A stretch of DNA of 18,730 nucleotides from Candidatus Geothermarchaeota archaeon (lineage in GTDB: Archaea; Thermoproteota; Nitrososphaeria; Geothermarchaeales; JDFR-13): positions 1-18,730 of the forward strand of contig WAMZ01000097.1 in assembly GCA_015522055.1 (NCBI GenBank), in the 5' to 3' direction. The translations under genes were made by a program, and so were the position numbers. How positions within the stretch are numbered: position 1 is the stretch's first letter; each line of letters starts with the position of its first letter. The notes under the pieces were generated by a model that saw nothing but the letters and a program-made list of their open reading frames with translations, had not been told where the DNA came from and searched no databases. This document shows, in pieces, positions 6,971 to 14,654 of this stretch.

Positions 6971-7651
6971 TTGAAGGAGCTCGAGGTCTCTGGCGTTAAG
7001 ATATTCTGGACGGGGCATGACGGCTTCAGGATCGAGGGTGATGGAACTGTACTTTACATTGACCCATTTAGACTGGTTTCTCCCGTTAAGGCTGATGTAA
7101 TCCTTGTAACTCATAACCATTTCGACCATTATAGCAAGGATGATATTAAGAAGGTTGTTAAGGAGAGGAGTCTGATAATTGCGCCTAAGGAGCTTAGCGG
7201 GGTTGAGCTTGAGTTCAATTGTAGAGGAGTTTTTCTTGAGCCGTGGGCTAAGTATCACTCGGATGAGTTTAAGGTGACTGTTATCGCGGTACCGGCATAT
7301 AATGTAAATAAGTTTAGGGCGCCAGGTGTCCCCTTTCATCCTAAGGAGGATGGGAAGCTCGGTTTTATTGTTGAGTTGGCGGGAGTGAAGATATTCCATG
7401 CTGGCGATTCAGATAATATACCTGAGTATGAGAAGTTAAGGGACTATGAGGTTGACGTAGCTCTCCTACCTGTGAGTGGGACGTATGTGATGACTCCGGA
7501 TGAGGCGGCTGAGGCTGCTAAAGTAATTAGGCCGAAGATAGCTGTGCCGATGCATTGGGGTGAGATCATAGGTAGTAGGGCTGAAGCTTTGAAGTTCAAG
7601 GACTTACTAGGGGATTCAGGTATAGAGGTAAAGATTCTGGATAGAGTATAA
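6971..7651 (+). CDS. Metallo-beta-lactamase-fold metal-dependent hydrolase (COG2220)
   Basis: An MBL-fold protein with metal motif THNHFDH (H48, H50, D52, H53 counting from TTG 6971), a PAYN segment, H143-AGDSD and H195-WGE near the C-terminus. These are the expected binuclear metal ligands of COG2220 proteins, the group of UlaG-like and UPF0173-like hydrolases. Substrates of archaeal members are unknown. The start at TTG 6971 (226 residues) is preferred because GGTGG lies at 6960-6964 and family members begin close to the [IV]-K-I-x-W-x-GHxxF strand; an in-frame ATG at 6932 would add 13 residues with a non-family hydrophobic WWLGL stretch. The gene is divergent from the XRE-like regulator, a possible regulator-target pair. 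It converges on the methyltransferase gene with a 16-bp gap holding a run of six T (7664-7669). Confidence 0.8.
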   Translation: MKELEVSGVKIFWTGHDGFRIEGDGTVLYIDPFRLVSPVKADVILVTHNHFDHYSKDDIKKVVKERSLIIAPKELSGVELEFNCRGVFLEPWAKYHSDEFKVTVIAVPAYNVNKFRAPGVPFHPKEDGKLGFIVELAGVKIFHAGDSDNIPEYEKLRDYEVDVALLPVSGTYVMTPDEAAEAAKVIRPKIAVPMHWGEIIGSRAEALKFKDLLGDSGIEVKILDRV

Positions 7652-7663
7652 TACGGATTCACC

Positions 7664-7669
7664 TTTTTT
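7664..7669 (+). terminator. T-run after the MBL gene
   Basis: Six T in a row begin 12 bases after the MBL stop codon, in the short gap before the convergent methyltransferase. Archaeal RNA polymerase can end at oligo-T without a hairpin. The run is short, so this is tentative. Confidence 0.3.
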
Positions 7670-8816
7670 ATTCCTTAACCAATTTAACTATACTTTCCCT
7701 GGCCACACCTAGCTTGACTGTCCGTTCTATAGTAACCACCCTCTTGTTAACCACCCATATCTCTATATCCCTAAATCCTTCTTGGTCTGCTATCTCGGCC
7801 AACAGTGTATCGACTGGGACCTTCCGATCCCTATATAGCCCCTCTGCAACAACTAGGTATGCAGTTGCACCCGGCCTCATAACCCTATATAGTTCTCTGA
7901 TGACGGTCCATAGGTCCTTTAGGTAGGCTACGGCGCTTTTGGGTAAGTTATCGGCATCTATTGGGAGCTCTATTTCCCTACCTCTATATACTAGGCCTAT
8001 ATAGCTTCTAAGTGGGATTATCCTGTGCCTACCAAGGAATAGCTCTGTCTCTATTTCATATACTTTTGTATACTCAATCTTGTTTAGATATGGAGGAGAC
8101 GTTATTACTAGGTCAATGGATTCGTCGTCGATCATATCCATTTTACGTGCGTCGCCAAGGATTAATATAGTTTCAGTATCGTGTAACCTGGTTGTCATAA
8201 CATCTTTCTTCATCTTCCTCAAGGTCCTAATATAGAATTCTCTGAATGGTGGTGTAGGCTTCTTCCTGAACCTTATAACCGCACCATCCTTTACAGCATA
8301 TGTGACTTTGGATGATGCATTTATTAGACCCATGAGTAGAAAGTCCCTTGACCTATCGTCATCCAGCTCCATAATTCTATCTCGGAAGAATATTATATCC
8401 CTTAGGTTATGGGGGTTGAAAGCCTTCCTAACTAGGTGTGATACTCCACCTAGGTCCACCGGCCTGTATCTCAGGCGGGAGACCCACTTTATCCATTCAT
8501 CGATTTCATCTGGGTCATATTTATTGGTCTTAGCCCTGGCAATAAAGTGGAAGAGCGGGTTTACCTCTATCCCAATCGATCTATATCCAAGTTCTTTGCA
8601 TGTTAGTGGTGTGGTACCGACCCCCATGAAAGGGTCTAGTACTCTAATGTCTCTACTAGCTCCATGTATCCTGAGGAGATATGCTACAAGGTCCCTCGAG
8701 AATCCCTCTTTGAAGTGGAACCAGTTGTGGATAGGTCTATCCTTGTTGGGTACAAATGTAACTAGTTCCCCGAGGTCCAGCCGCTCCAGAATCTTCCACT
8801 TCCCTTCTTCATTCAT
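7668..8816 (-). CDS. Predicted SAM-dependent N4-cytosine/N6-adenine DNA methyltransferase (TSPPY type)
   Basis: A 382-residue protein with NWFHFKEGFS (31-40), which resembles the motif X lead-in of M.PvuII-like enzymes, SAM motif I LDPFMGVGTT (60-69), an acidic end of strand 2 (IGIEVNP, 81-87), and catalytic motif IV TSPPY (239-243). Motif I comes before motif IV with about 170 residues between. TSPPY points to exocyclic amino methylation of DNA (N4-C or N6-A), although RNA methyltransferases can share parts. No restriction endonuclease lies beside it, so it would be a solitary methyltransferase. It starts 20 bp after the nicotinamidase stop on the same strand and they probably share a transcript. 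Specificity cannot be read from sequence. Confidence 0.75.
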   Translation of the reverse strand: MNEEGKWKILERLDLGELVTFVPNKDRPIHNWFHFKEGFSRDLVAYLLRIHGASRDIRVLDPFMGVGTTPLTCKELGYRSIGIEVNPLFHFIARAKTNKYDPDEIDEWIKWVSRLRYRPVDLGGVSHLVRKAFNPHNLRDIIFFRDRIMELDDDRSRDFLLMGLINASSKVTYAVKDGAVIRFRKKPTPPFREFYIRTLRKMKKDVMTTRLHDTETILILGDARKMDMIDDESIDLVITSPPYLNKIEYTKVYEIETELFLGRHRIIPLRSYIGLVYRGREIELPIDADNLPKSAVAYLKDLWTVIRELYRVMRPGATAYLVVAEGLYRDRKVPVDTLLAEIADQEGFRDIEIWVVNKRVVTIERTVKLGVARESIVKLVKE

Positions 8817-8836
8817 TATAATAGTCTACCCATATC

Positions 8837-9424
8837 CTATACTATGAATATATCTTCCATTGATATACCGATAGCCCCATTTGTTATCATCTCGGTGATA
8901 GCCCGTTCACTGTCACCTTCATTTACGTCGACCCCCTTGATTGCATCCATCAGCAATATTGTCTCATAGCCGAGCTTTAATGCATCTAGCACTGTATTCT
9001 TTACACAGTAGTCTGTGGCTAGTCCTCCGACGAAGACTCTTCTTACACCCTTATCTTTTAGGATGTTATGTAGGTCGGTGCCCTCGAATCCTGAATAGGC
9101 CTCTTTGTCCGGCTCTGTAGCTTTGCTGATTATTATAGTGTCTCTTGGGAGATGTAGGTCGGGATGGAATTCGGCTCCCCAGCTATTCTGTATGCAGTGG
9201 GGTGGCCATATCCCACCATATTCCTTGAAGCTCATGTGGTTTGGGGGGTGCCAGTCCCTTGTCGCCACGATTGGTAGACCCTGTCTCCTAAACATCTCTA
9301 TATATTTATTTAGTGGCTCGACTACCTTATCCCCCTCTGGAACAGGTAGGGCCCCGCCGGGGATAAAATCGTTTTGAACATCTACGACTGTTAAGGCGCT
9401 ATGTTTTGTAAGGGCTATCTTCAT
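8837..9424 (-). CDS. pncA: Nicotinamidase
   Basis: A 195-residue isochorismatase-fold hydrolase that converts nicotinamide to nicotinate for NAD salvage. The catalytic triad is D15 (VDVQNDF), K101 (ISKATEP) and C140 (ATDYCVKNT). The metal site is D57 and H59 (TRDWH) with H76 (WPPHC). These match the nicotinamidase pattern of Pyrococcus horikoshii with a constant offset of 5-7 residues. Length is normal for the family. The ATG at 9424 follows GGTGA (9433-9429) with 4 bases between, and a minus-strand TATA-like run lies around 9453-9465. The methyltransferase follows 20 bp downstream on the same strand; the DHH gene lies upstream, separated by 66 bp. Confidence 0.92.
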   Translation of the reverse strand: MKIALTKHSALTVVDVQNDFIPGGALPVPEGDKVVEPLNKYIEMFRRQGLPIVATRDWHPPNHMSFKEYGGIWPPHCIQNSWGAEFHPDLHLPRDTIIISKATEPDKEAYSGFEGTDLHNILKDKGVRRVFVGGLATDYCVKNTVLDALKLGYETILLMDAIKGVDVNEGDSERAITEMITNGAIGISMEDIFIV

Positions 9425-9490
9425 TTTTTCACCAATAAAGTGTAGAAAAATTCGGGAATATATTTTTTAGTATTTTCGCATAACGTTTTG

Positions 9491-10474
9491 CTATTTATAG
9501 GTCTTTGATACCTCATCGTTTAGGGATGCTATGAAATTAAATAGTTTCTCGATGGGTATCCTGGCTCCAGCTGCATGTGGATGCCCGCCTCCGGAGCCGC
9601 CGAATCTAGGGGCTATCTTTCTTAATATTTTGTTTAAGTCAGGTCCATCCCTATATGTACGCATAGACATTATAGCCTGATTCTTCCTCGTTTCTATCGC
9701 TATTCCTATTAATCCTCCTCCATATATCATTGCATATCGGGCTGCCCTACCTATACTCCCCTCTATATCCACGACATAACTAACTTTCCCTATATTTTTT
9801 ACTTCCTTGGAGACCCTGGCCCTGAGCTCTTCCTCCTTCTCAGCCATCTCTATAGCCTTACTCAGTATCCAGTCATAACTACTTGGTAGCTTGTTTTGAG
9901 AAAGTATATCAATAATCTTTCTTTTATATTCATATTGTCTCCTACTTCCTTCCAGTGCTTGGGTAAGGATGCCTCCCTCGAAGTATATAAGTCTCTTGTC
10001 CCACATTGCGTACATCTCCTTCATAAATGGGGTTTCATCACTATAGTCCCCTATTGCACCATATAGCGCGACTCTACACATCCATCTATCGATTCTCCCT
10101 TCCAAATATCTATATGTGAGTTCACTTGTGCTCTTTCCCTCCCCCCAAATGAAAGTAAAGTTTGTTAATCTCGGCTCGTAATCACTGGGCAATGGGTGAT
10201 GATCTATATATGTAACTTCCACCCCATCCTCCATAATCCTGTTCAATAAATCTATTAATTCTCTCCATGTCGTTTGGTTGAATGCTATATCGAGAATTAT
10301 AAGCTTAGTAAATTTACCTCCACTATTCGAATATATACTGTTTAAATCCTCTAGTATGCCATGTGGGTGGGTGAAGAATATCTTTGGATCGGTTGATATT
10401 GATTTATATAGGGCGGCTGAGCATACTCCGTCACAATCTCCATGGGTTAAAATTAATGTATTGTGACCACCCAT
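9491..10474 (-). CDS. DHH/DHHA1 phosphoesterase (RecJ-like)
   Basis: A 327-residue protein with all DHH-family metal motifs: HGDCDG (H11, D13, D15), LDIAF (D62), IDHHP (D91-H92-H93) and GDYSD (D143), then a DHHA1 domain ending with GGGHPHAAGA (about 296-304). The family includes RecJ exonucleases, nanoRNases and pApA phosphatases; archaeal relatives include GAN and RecJ-like nucleases tied to the replication helicase. The C-terminal GGGH motif binds the substrate phosphate end. Which substrate this one uses (ssDNA, ssRNA or oligonucleotide) is not visible. The ATG at 10474 follows GGTGG (10483-10479) with 4 bases between, and a TATA-like TTTTATAC (10505-10498, minus strand) lies 24-31 bases upstream. 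It is divergent from the HemK2-like gene and probably heads the minus-strand group. Confidence 0.85.
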   Translation of the reverse strand: MGGHNTLILTHGDCDGVCSAALYKSISTDPKIFFTHPHGILEDLNSIYSNSGGKFTKLIILDIAFNQTTWRELIDLLNRIMEDGVEVTYIDHHPLPSDYEPRLTNFTFIWGEGKSTSELTYRYLEGRIDRWMCRVALYGAIGDYSDETPFMKEMYAMWDKRLIYFEGGILTQALEGSRRQYEYKRKIIDILSQNKLPSSYDWILSKAIEMAEKEEELRARVSKEVKNIGKVSYVVDIEGSIGRAARYAMIYGGGLIGIAIETRKNQAIMSMRTYRDGPDLNKILRKIAPRFGGSGGGHPHAAGARIPIEKLFNFIASLNDEVSKTYK

Positions 10475-10576
10475 AGAACCACCGTTTTTTACTGTATGTA
10501 TAAAATGTATATGGCTGTGCCCTAATTCTATTTGGATAAATATTTTCTCTCCTAAATATTTGGGGTTGTTGGGTGG
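10475..10576. promoter_or_regulatory. Divergent promoter region, DHH gene and HemK2-like gene
   Basis: A 102-bp gap. On the minus strand, TTTTATAC (10505-10498) and GGTGG (10483-10479) serve the DHH gene. On the plus strand, ATAAATATT (about 10536-10544) is a TATA candidate and GGTGG at 10572-10576 abuts ATG 10577. Confidence 0.45.
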
Positions 10577-11170
10577 ATGGTTGAGGCAATGGAGATTGGG
10601 GATATATTGATAAGGCTATGTGGGGATGTCTATCCGCCCGCGGAGGACTCTATACTGCTATTTGATTGGGTAACTAGATATAGTAATCCGGGGCTTGATC
10701 TCGATATTGATCTGGGTTCTGGAACTGGTATTATAGGTATAGGTAACGCGTATAGCCACTCCCGGTATACGATATTGATAGATATCTCGTGGGAAGCCTT
10801 GCAATGTTCCCATTTTAACAGCGTCTCGAATAATGTTGACCATCTTATTGACCTAATTCTATGGAATGAAGATATGTCTATCTTTAGGCACGACCTCAGC
10901 CTAAATATCTTAATGAATCCCCCTTATCTACCTGTCTGCAACGAGTCTTCCCAGTGGAGTGGTGGGGGCACCGGCTCCGATGTCATTATTGGTATGCTTC
11001 ATAGTCTCATTAGGCGTAGTAGATTTAGAATCCTATTCATATATTCCAGCTATACCGATATTGATGAGGTAAAGCGTATATCTGACTCTAATAGACTCTA
11101 CTTCGATGTGATTGATGAGATACATTTCCCCATGGAGAAGATTTTCCTGGGACTGATATGTAGAGGATAG
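10577..11170 (+). CDS. HemK2/Mtq2-like protein N5-glutamine methyltransferase
   Basis: A 197-residue class I SAM methyltransferase. It has the N-terminal VYPPAEDS (18-25) typical of the HemK2/Mtq2 branch, SAM motif DLGSGTG (45-51) and catalytic NPPYLP (114-119). NPPY enzymes of this branch methylate the glutamine of the GGQ loop of the archaeal/eukaryal release factor (in eukaryotes with Trm112). Length fits this compact group rather than the longer bacterial PrmC. Post-motif strand residues (IDISWEAL) are somewhat unlike the usual D-x-[DN]-P, so activity is probable but not certain. The start is ambiguous: ATG 10577 touches the GGTGG core, while ATG 10589 (Met5) lies 12 bases after it. It is followed by a 72-81-bp gap before thrB, with a separate TATA there, so it is not necessarily in the same operon. 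Confidence 0.8.
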   Translation: MVEAMEIGDILIRLCGDVYPPAEDSILLFDWVTRYSNPGLDLDIDLGSGTGIIGIGNAYSHSRYTILIDISWEALQCSHFNSVSNNVDHLIDLILWNEDMSIFRHDLSLNILMNPPYLPVCNESSQWSGGGTGSDVIIGMLHSLIRRSRFRILFIYSSYTDIDEVKRISDSNRLYFDVIDEIHFPMEKIFLGLICRG

Positions 11171-11223
11171 TGGCCAGGATGTTCCACCTATTGTAACATA
11201 ACGGATATTAGGTGCAAAGGCTA

Positions 11224-11231
11224 CTTATATT
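11224..11231 (+). promoter_or_regulatory. TATA-like box of thrB
   Basis: CTTATATT is centred about 25 bases before ATG 11252, the distance expected for a leaderless archaeal transcript starting at that ATG. No clear GGTGG/GGTGA core precedes this ATG. This favours 11252 over the upstream GTG at 11243. Confidence 0.4.
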
Positions 11232-11251
11232 GGGAATAATGCGTGGTAGAG

Positions 11252-12178
11252 ATGAAGATCTTCAGTAGGGCATATGCCTCTACCGCTAATTTTGGGCCTG
11301 GCTTCGATGTATATGCAATGGCTCTAGATGCATTTAATGACGTCATCGCCGTAGAGCCCGATGCCAAATATATAAAGATAAGTGGTCCATATGCGGATGG
11401 CCTCTCTGCAGATTATGTGGCCAGGTACATCAACTATATGGTGGGTTGTTTCAGGAACTATTTCAGATTGGATGAGGTTGAAGTAGGTGTTGAGATCTTT
11501 AAGGGAATACCTGTCAGTGTGGGTCTCGGTAGTAGTGCTGCTGCTTCAGTCGCCTTCATATCATCCTTAGCCAGCGCCTATGGGGTTGATGCCAGCATTA
11601 GGGATATCCAACTACTTGCATCGATAGGTGAGGAATATGTTGCTGGTGCGAGGCATATAGATAATGTGACGGCTTCCTTGGTCGGCGGCTTCGTCGTTTC
11701 ATGCCTGGAGGTTGAGAGTATCGTTATCAGTCCACCGCCGTGGCTTTCCATTCTACTTCTAATACCGTCGGGTGGCGATTACGTATTCTATGGTAAGACT
11801 AAGTATGCTAGGTCGATTCTATCGGATTGCTACAGCATCAGTGACTGTGTATATAATATTAGGAGGGCATCATATCTCATCGCCGGGCTTCTAAGGGGCG
11901 ATCCTAAGCTAATTAGATTTGGGTTGTCTGATAAGTTGGTTGAGCCATATAGATATAAGTTAATTCCATTTCCAAAGGAGGTATTGGAGAAACTGCGTTC
12001 AGTCGATGGTGTTCTCGGTATGTTTATAAGTGGGGCTGGGCCGACCGTCTCAGTCGTGGTTGACGATAGGTTAGAGGGAGTTGATGTTGATATAATGGAG
12101 ATTTTAGATAGAAATTCGGTGGATTGTAAGGTTGTCTACTCAGGTGTTGGTGGAGGTGTATATACTTGGAGGGAATAG
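11252..12178 (+). CDS. thrB: Homoserine kinase
   Basis: A GHMP-family kinase of 308 residues from ATG 11252; an in-frame GTG at 11243 would add three. It phosphorylates homoserine with ATP, the step before threonine synthase. The N-terminus SRAYASTANFGPGFD matches the ThrB opening A-x-STANLGPGFD, the ATP loop is PVSVGLGSSAA (87-97), and a C-terminal GMFISGAGPTVSVV segment matches the GHMP motif 3. Related kinases (mevalonate, shikimate) share the fold, but the opening motif and the following thrC gene make homoserine kinase by far the best call. Its last 13 bases overlap the start of thrC, so the two are translationally linked. Confidence 0.93.
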   Translation: MKIFSRAYASTANFGPGFDVYAMALDAFNDVIAVEPDAKYIKISGPYADGLSADYVARYINYMVGCFRNYFRLDEVEVGVEIFKGIPVSVGLGSSAAASVAFISSLASAYGVDASIRDIQLLASIGEEYVAGARHIDNVTASLVGGFVVSCLEVESIVISPPPWLSILLLIPSGGDYVFYGKTKYARSILSDCYSISDCVYNIRRASYLIAGLLRGDPKLIRFGLSDKLVEPYRYKLIPFPKEVLEKLRSVDGVLGMFISGAGPTVSVVVDDRLEGVDVDIMEILDRNSVDCKVVYSGVGGGVYTWRE

Positions 12179-13320
12179 GGCGTCACACTCTTAAATGTAT
12201 AGAATGTGGGTCGGTGTATGAGCCGGCCCCTCTAATAAAATGTAGCGAATGTGGAGGGCTTTTAGACATAATAGTCGAGCTGCCGGATAGAGGCCTTTTC
12301 AGTAGGCTAGGTCTAAGGGAGATGGGTGTGTGGAGGTATCGGGAGGTACTCCCAGTCGGTGATGGGGCTAAGGTTGTATCCCTTGGTGAGGGGGGAACTA
12401 GGCTACTTAAGCTTGAGGAGGAGTTTACTGGAGAGCTTTTCATCAAGCTGGAGGGTGATAATCCCACCGGGTCGTTTAAGGATAGGGGGATGACGGTCGG
12501 TGTTACTAAGGCCGTGGAGTTCGGGTATCGTAAGGTCGCATGTGCTTCCACGGGAAATACCAGCGCATCTCTCGCCGCTTATGCAGCCAGGGGTGGTCTG
12601 GAGGCATATGTATTTATTCCTAAGGGGGGTATTGCCAGGGGGAAGTTGTTCCAGGCTTTGGCATATGGGGCTAATATAGTGGAGGTGGAGGGAGGGTTTG
12701 ATGATGCCTTAGAGAGGGTTTTGAAGTATGTAGAGGTGGAGGGAGATGTTTTATTGCTTAATAGTTTTAATCCCTATAGGCTTGAGGGGCAGAAGACGCT
12801 GGCATATGAGGTTTATGAGCAATTGGGTGGCGCCCCTGATTACGTATTTGTACCTGTTGGGAACGCTGGTAATATATCGGCTATCTATAAGGGTTTTCGT
12901 GAGCTTAGGGATATCGGTTTGATTGATAGTGCCCCTATTATGGTGGGTGTCCAGGCTAGTGGGGCGGCTCCATTGGCTAATGCTTTTCCACATATAGAGA
13001 GGTTTTCTCCTGTGGATGAGCCCAGAACCCTGGCTAGTGCAATCAGGATTGGTAAACCTGTTAATTGGAGGAAGGCTTGGAGGGCGGTTGAATCGTCAGG
13101 GGGATTCTTCACCTCTGTAGAGGATGCAGAGATTCTGAGGGCTCAGATGAGGCTGGCTAGGAAATATGGTATACTTGTTGAGCCGGCGTCCGCCGCCTCG
13201 TACGCGGGTTTCCTTAAACATCTTGATGAACTTGATGGTAGGGTGGTATTGGTTGCTACTGGACATGGGTTGAAAGACCCGGATGTCATCAACCACTGGT
13301 CGAATTTAGGGATTATATAA
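12166..13320 (+). CDS. thrC: Threonine synthase
   Basis: A 384-residue PLP enzyme of fold type II that turns O-phosphohomoserine into threonine. An N-terminal zinc-ribbon-like CxxC pair is present (C11-x2-C14 and C26-x2-C29), a feature of many archaeal ThrC proteins. The PLP lysine is K105 in NPTGSFKDRG, and the phosphate-binding ASTGNTSASLAAYAARGG follows (about 126-143). A late LVEPASAASYAG and VVLVATGHGLKD complete the family pattern. The start is TTG 12166, inside the end of thrB; GGTGGAGGTG at 12149-12158 lies seven bases before it and supports this choice. The enzyme acts directly on the product of the overlapping thrB gene. Confidence 0.94.
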   Translation: MEGIGRHTLKCIECGSVYEPAPLIKCSECGGLLDIIVELPDRGLFSRLGLREMGVWRYREVLPVGDGAKVVSLGEGGTRLLKLEEEFTGELFIKLEGDNPTGSFKDRGMTVGVTKAVEFGYRKVACASTGNTSASLAAYAARGGLEAYVFIPKGGIARGKLFQALAYGANIVEVEGGFDDALERVLKYVEVEGDVLLLNSFNPYRLEGQKTLAYEVYEQLGGAPDYVFVPVGNAGNISAIYKGFRELRDIGLIDSAPIMVGVQASGAAPLANAFPHIERFSPVDEPRTLASAIRIGKPVNWRKAWRAVESSGGFFTSVEDAEILRAQMRLARKYGILVEPASAASYAGFLKHLDELDGRVVLVATGHGLKDPDVINHWSNLGII

Positions 13321-13418
13321 AGTTTTGCCATAGATTTATTGTGGCTTCTATCGGTCTAGGTACTATACTATATATTGTACTTGGCCATGGTATATTCATG
13401 TAAATATTACTATTGATT

Positions 13419-13441
13419 TTATTAATGGGTTTCATTAATAA
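13419..13441. promoter_or_regulatory. Perfect 9-bp inverted repeat upstream of icd
   Basis: TTATTAATG (13419-13427) and CATTAATAA (13433-13441) form a perfect dyad around a 5-base centre, 27 bases before the preferred GTG start. It could be an operator over the core promoter, and it is itself TATA-like (AT-rich). The rest of the 13321-13468 gap shows only AT-rich sequence. Confidence 0.45.
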
Positions 13442-13468
13442 TATCCAATTGGCATCGGGGTGGTGGAT

Positions 13469-14536
13469 GTGGCTGTCCATAAAGTGGTTTTAATACCTGG
13501 AGATGGGATTGGTCCAGAGGTTACATCTCTAACCGTTAAGTTATTTGAGGCTGCTGATGTCCCTATTGAGTGGGTTCCTGTTGAGTTGGGTGAGCCTGCT
13601 ATAGAAAAATATGGTGATCCCTTCCCTGAGGATGCCCTCAAAACGATTAGGCAGTATCCAATTATATTCAAGGGGCCATTGACCACACCAGTTGGTGGTG
13701 GGTATAGGAGTCTAAATGTAAGGCTGAGGATGGAGTTGGATACGTATGCCGTGGTTAGGCCGGCCAAATCTCTTCCCGTAGACTGGCTATATGTTGATGT
13801 CCCTAGATATAGGAATGTCGATTTGGTGATCGTTAGGGAGGCTACCGAGGGCCTATATAGTGGGGTGGAGCATTTCGTGGGTAGGGATAGATGCGCTGCT
13901 GAGACTATCAATATAATTACTAGGAAGGGGAGTGAGCGTATAATTAGATTCGCATTTGAGTACGCCCGTAAGAATAAGAGGAGGCTTGTGACAGCTGTAC
14001 ATAAGGCTAATATTATGAAGACGACTGGCGGCTTATTCCTAGAAGTGTTTTATGAGATAGCCAAGGAGTATCCGGACATTGAGTCCAACGATAGGATTGT
14101 GGATAACATGGCGATGCAGCTCGTCCTCAAGCCGCAGGAGTATGATGTAATAGTAACATCAAATTTGATGGGCGATATTCTTAGTGACTTGGCCTCTGGC
14201 TTGATAGGTGGGTTGGGTGTAGCACCTAGTAGCAATATTGGTGATAAGTATGCTATTTTCGAGCCTGTCCACGGCTCTGCACCTAAGTATGCTGGGCAGT
14301 GGAAGGTTAATCCGACTGCCCAGATGCTGACCGGTACATTTATGCTGAGGTATATGGGGATGGATGAGAAGGCTGAGTTGATTGAGCAAGCTATATTTAA
14401 GACTCTAAATGACAGGAAGAAGTTGACTTATGACATGGTCAGGACGTTGAGGAATGCTGGTATAGCTGATATGGAGCCGGTCAGTAATAAAGAGTTTACC
14501 GAGGAGGTTATCAGGAATCTTAAAAAATTGATGTAG
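13469..14536 (+). CDS. icd: Isocitrate dehydrogenase, predicted NADP-dependent
   Basis: A beta-decarboxylating dehydrogenase, 355 residues from GTG 13469 (GGTGG at 13459-13463 lies five bases upstream; the frame also allows GTG 13460 and 13463). It oxidises isocitrate to 2-oxoglutarate. Substrate residues follow E. coli Icd: S81-L-N83-x3-R87 (SLNVRLR), R97, R123 and Y130 (REATEGLY), K179 (HKANIMK), D236 and D240 (GDILSD). Isopropylmalate dehydrogenases lack SLN. The cofactor loop is HGSAPKYAGQWKVNP, with K273, Y274 and V280, and Y321/R325 in TYDMVR; these are the five residues that give E. coli Icd its NADP preference. Yet the chain is about 60 residues shorter than E. coli Icd (416), closer to NAD-type and homoisocitrate enzymes. 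A homoisocitrate role is possible but less likely. It has its own upstream region and is not part of the thr unit. Confidence 0.87.
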   Translation: MAVHKVVLIPGDGIGPEVTSLTVKLFEAADVPIEWVPVELGEPAIEKYGDPFPEDALKTIRQYPIIFKGPLTTPVGGGYRSLNVRLRMELDTYAVVRPAKSLPVDWLYVDVPRYRNVDLVIVREATEGLYSGVEHFVGRDRCAAETINIITRKGSERIIRFAFEYARKNKRRLVTAVHKANIMKTTGGLFLEVFYEIAKEYPDIESNDRIVDNMAMQLVLKPQEYDVIVTSNLMGDILSDLASGLIGGLGVAPSSNIGDKYAIFEPVHGSAPKYAGQWKVNPTAQMLTGTFMLRYMGMDEKAELIEQAIFKTLNDRKKLTYDMVRTLRNAGIADMEPVSNKEFTEEVIRNLKKLM

Positions 14537-14654
14537 GCGTTCTACATGTATATCCATCGACTAACCTTTATTAATTGGGTGGTGTCAACTTAATAATTTT
14601 TAAGTCTCCCGGCAAAATTAGATTGTATATCGTCTAGGTGGGTGGTCGGCCTTT

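Noticed and set aside
7668..8816. Complete restriction-modification system
   Set aside because: Only a methyltransferase is present; neighbours are nicotinamidase and an MBL-fold hydrolase, with no endonuclease or specificity subunit.
8302..8847. 181-codon open frame on the plus strand opposite the methyltransferase
   Set aside because: It mirrors the conserved motif I and motif X region of the methyltransferase; Ser/Leu/Pro-rich shadow composition.
13435..13911. 158-codon open frame on the minus strand opposite icd
   Set aside because: It lies wholly opposite a clear icd gene, shows no recognisable motif and has shadow-type composition (Ser, Thr, Leu rich).
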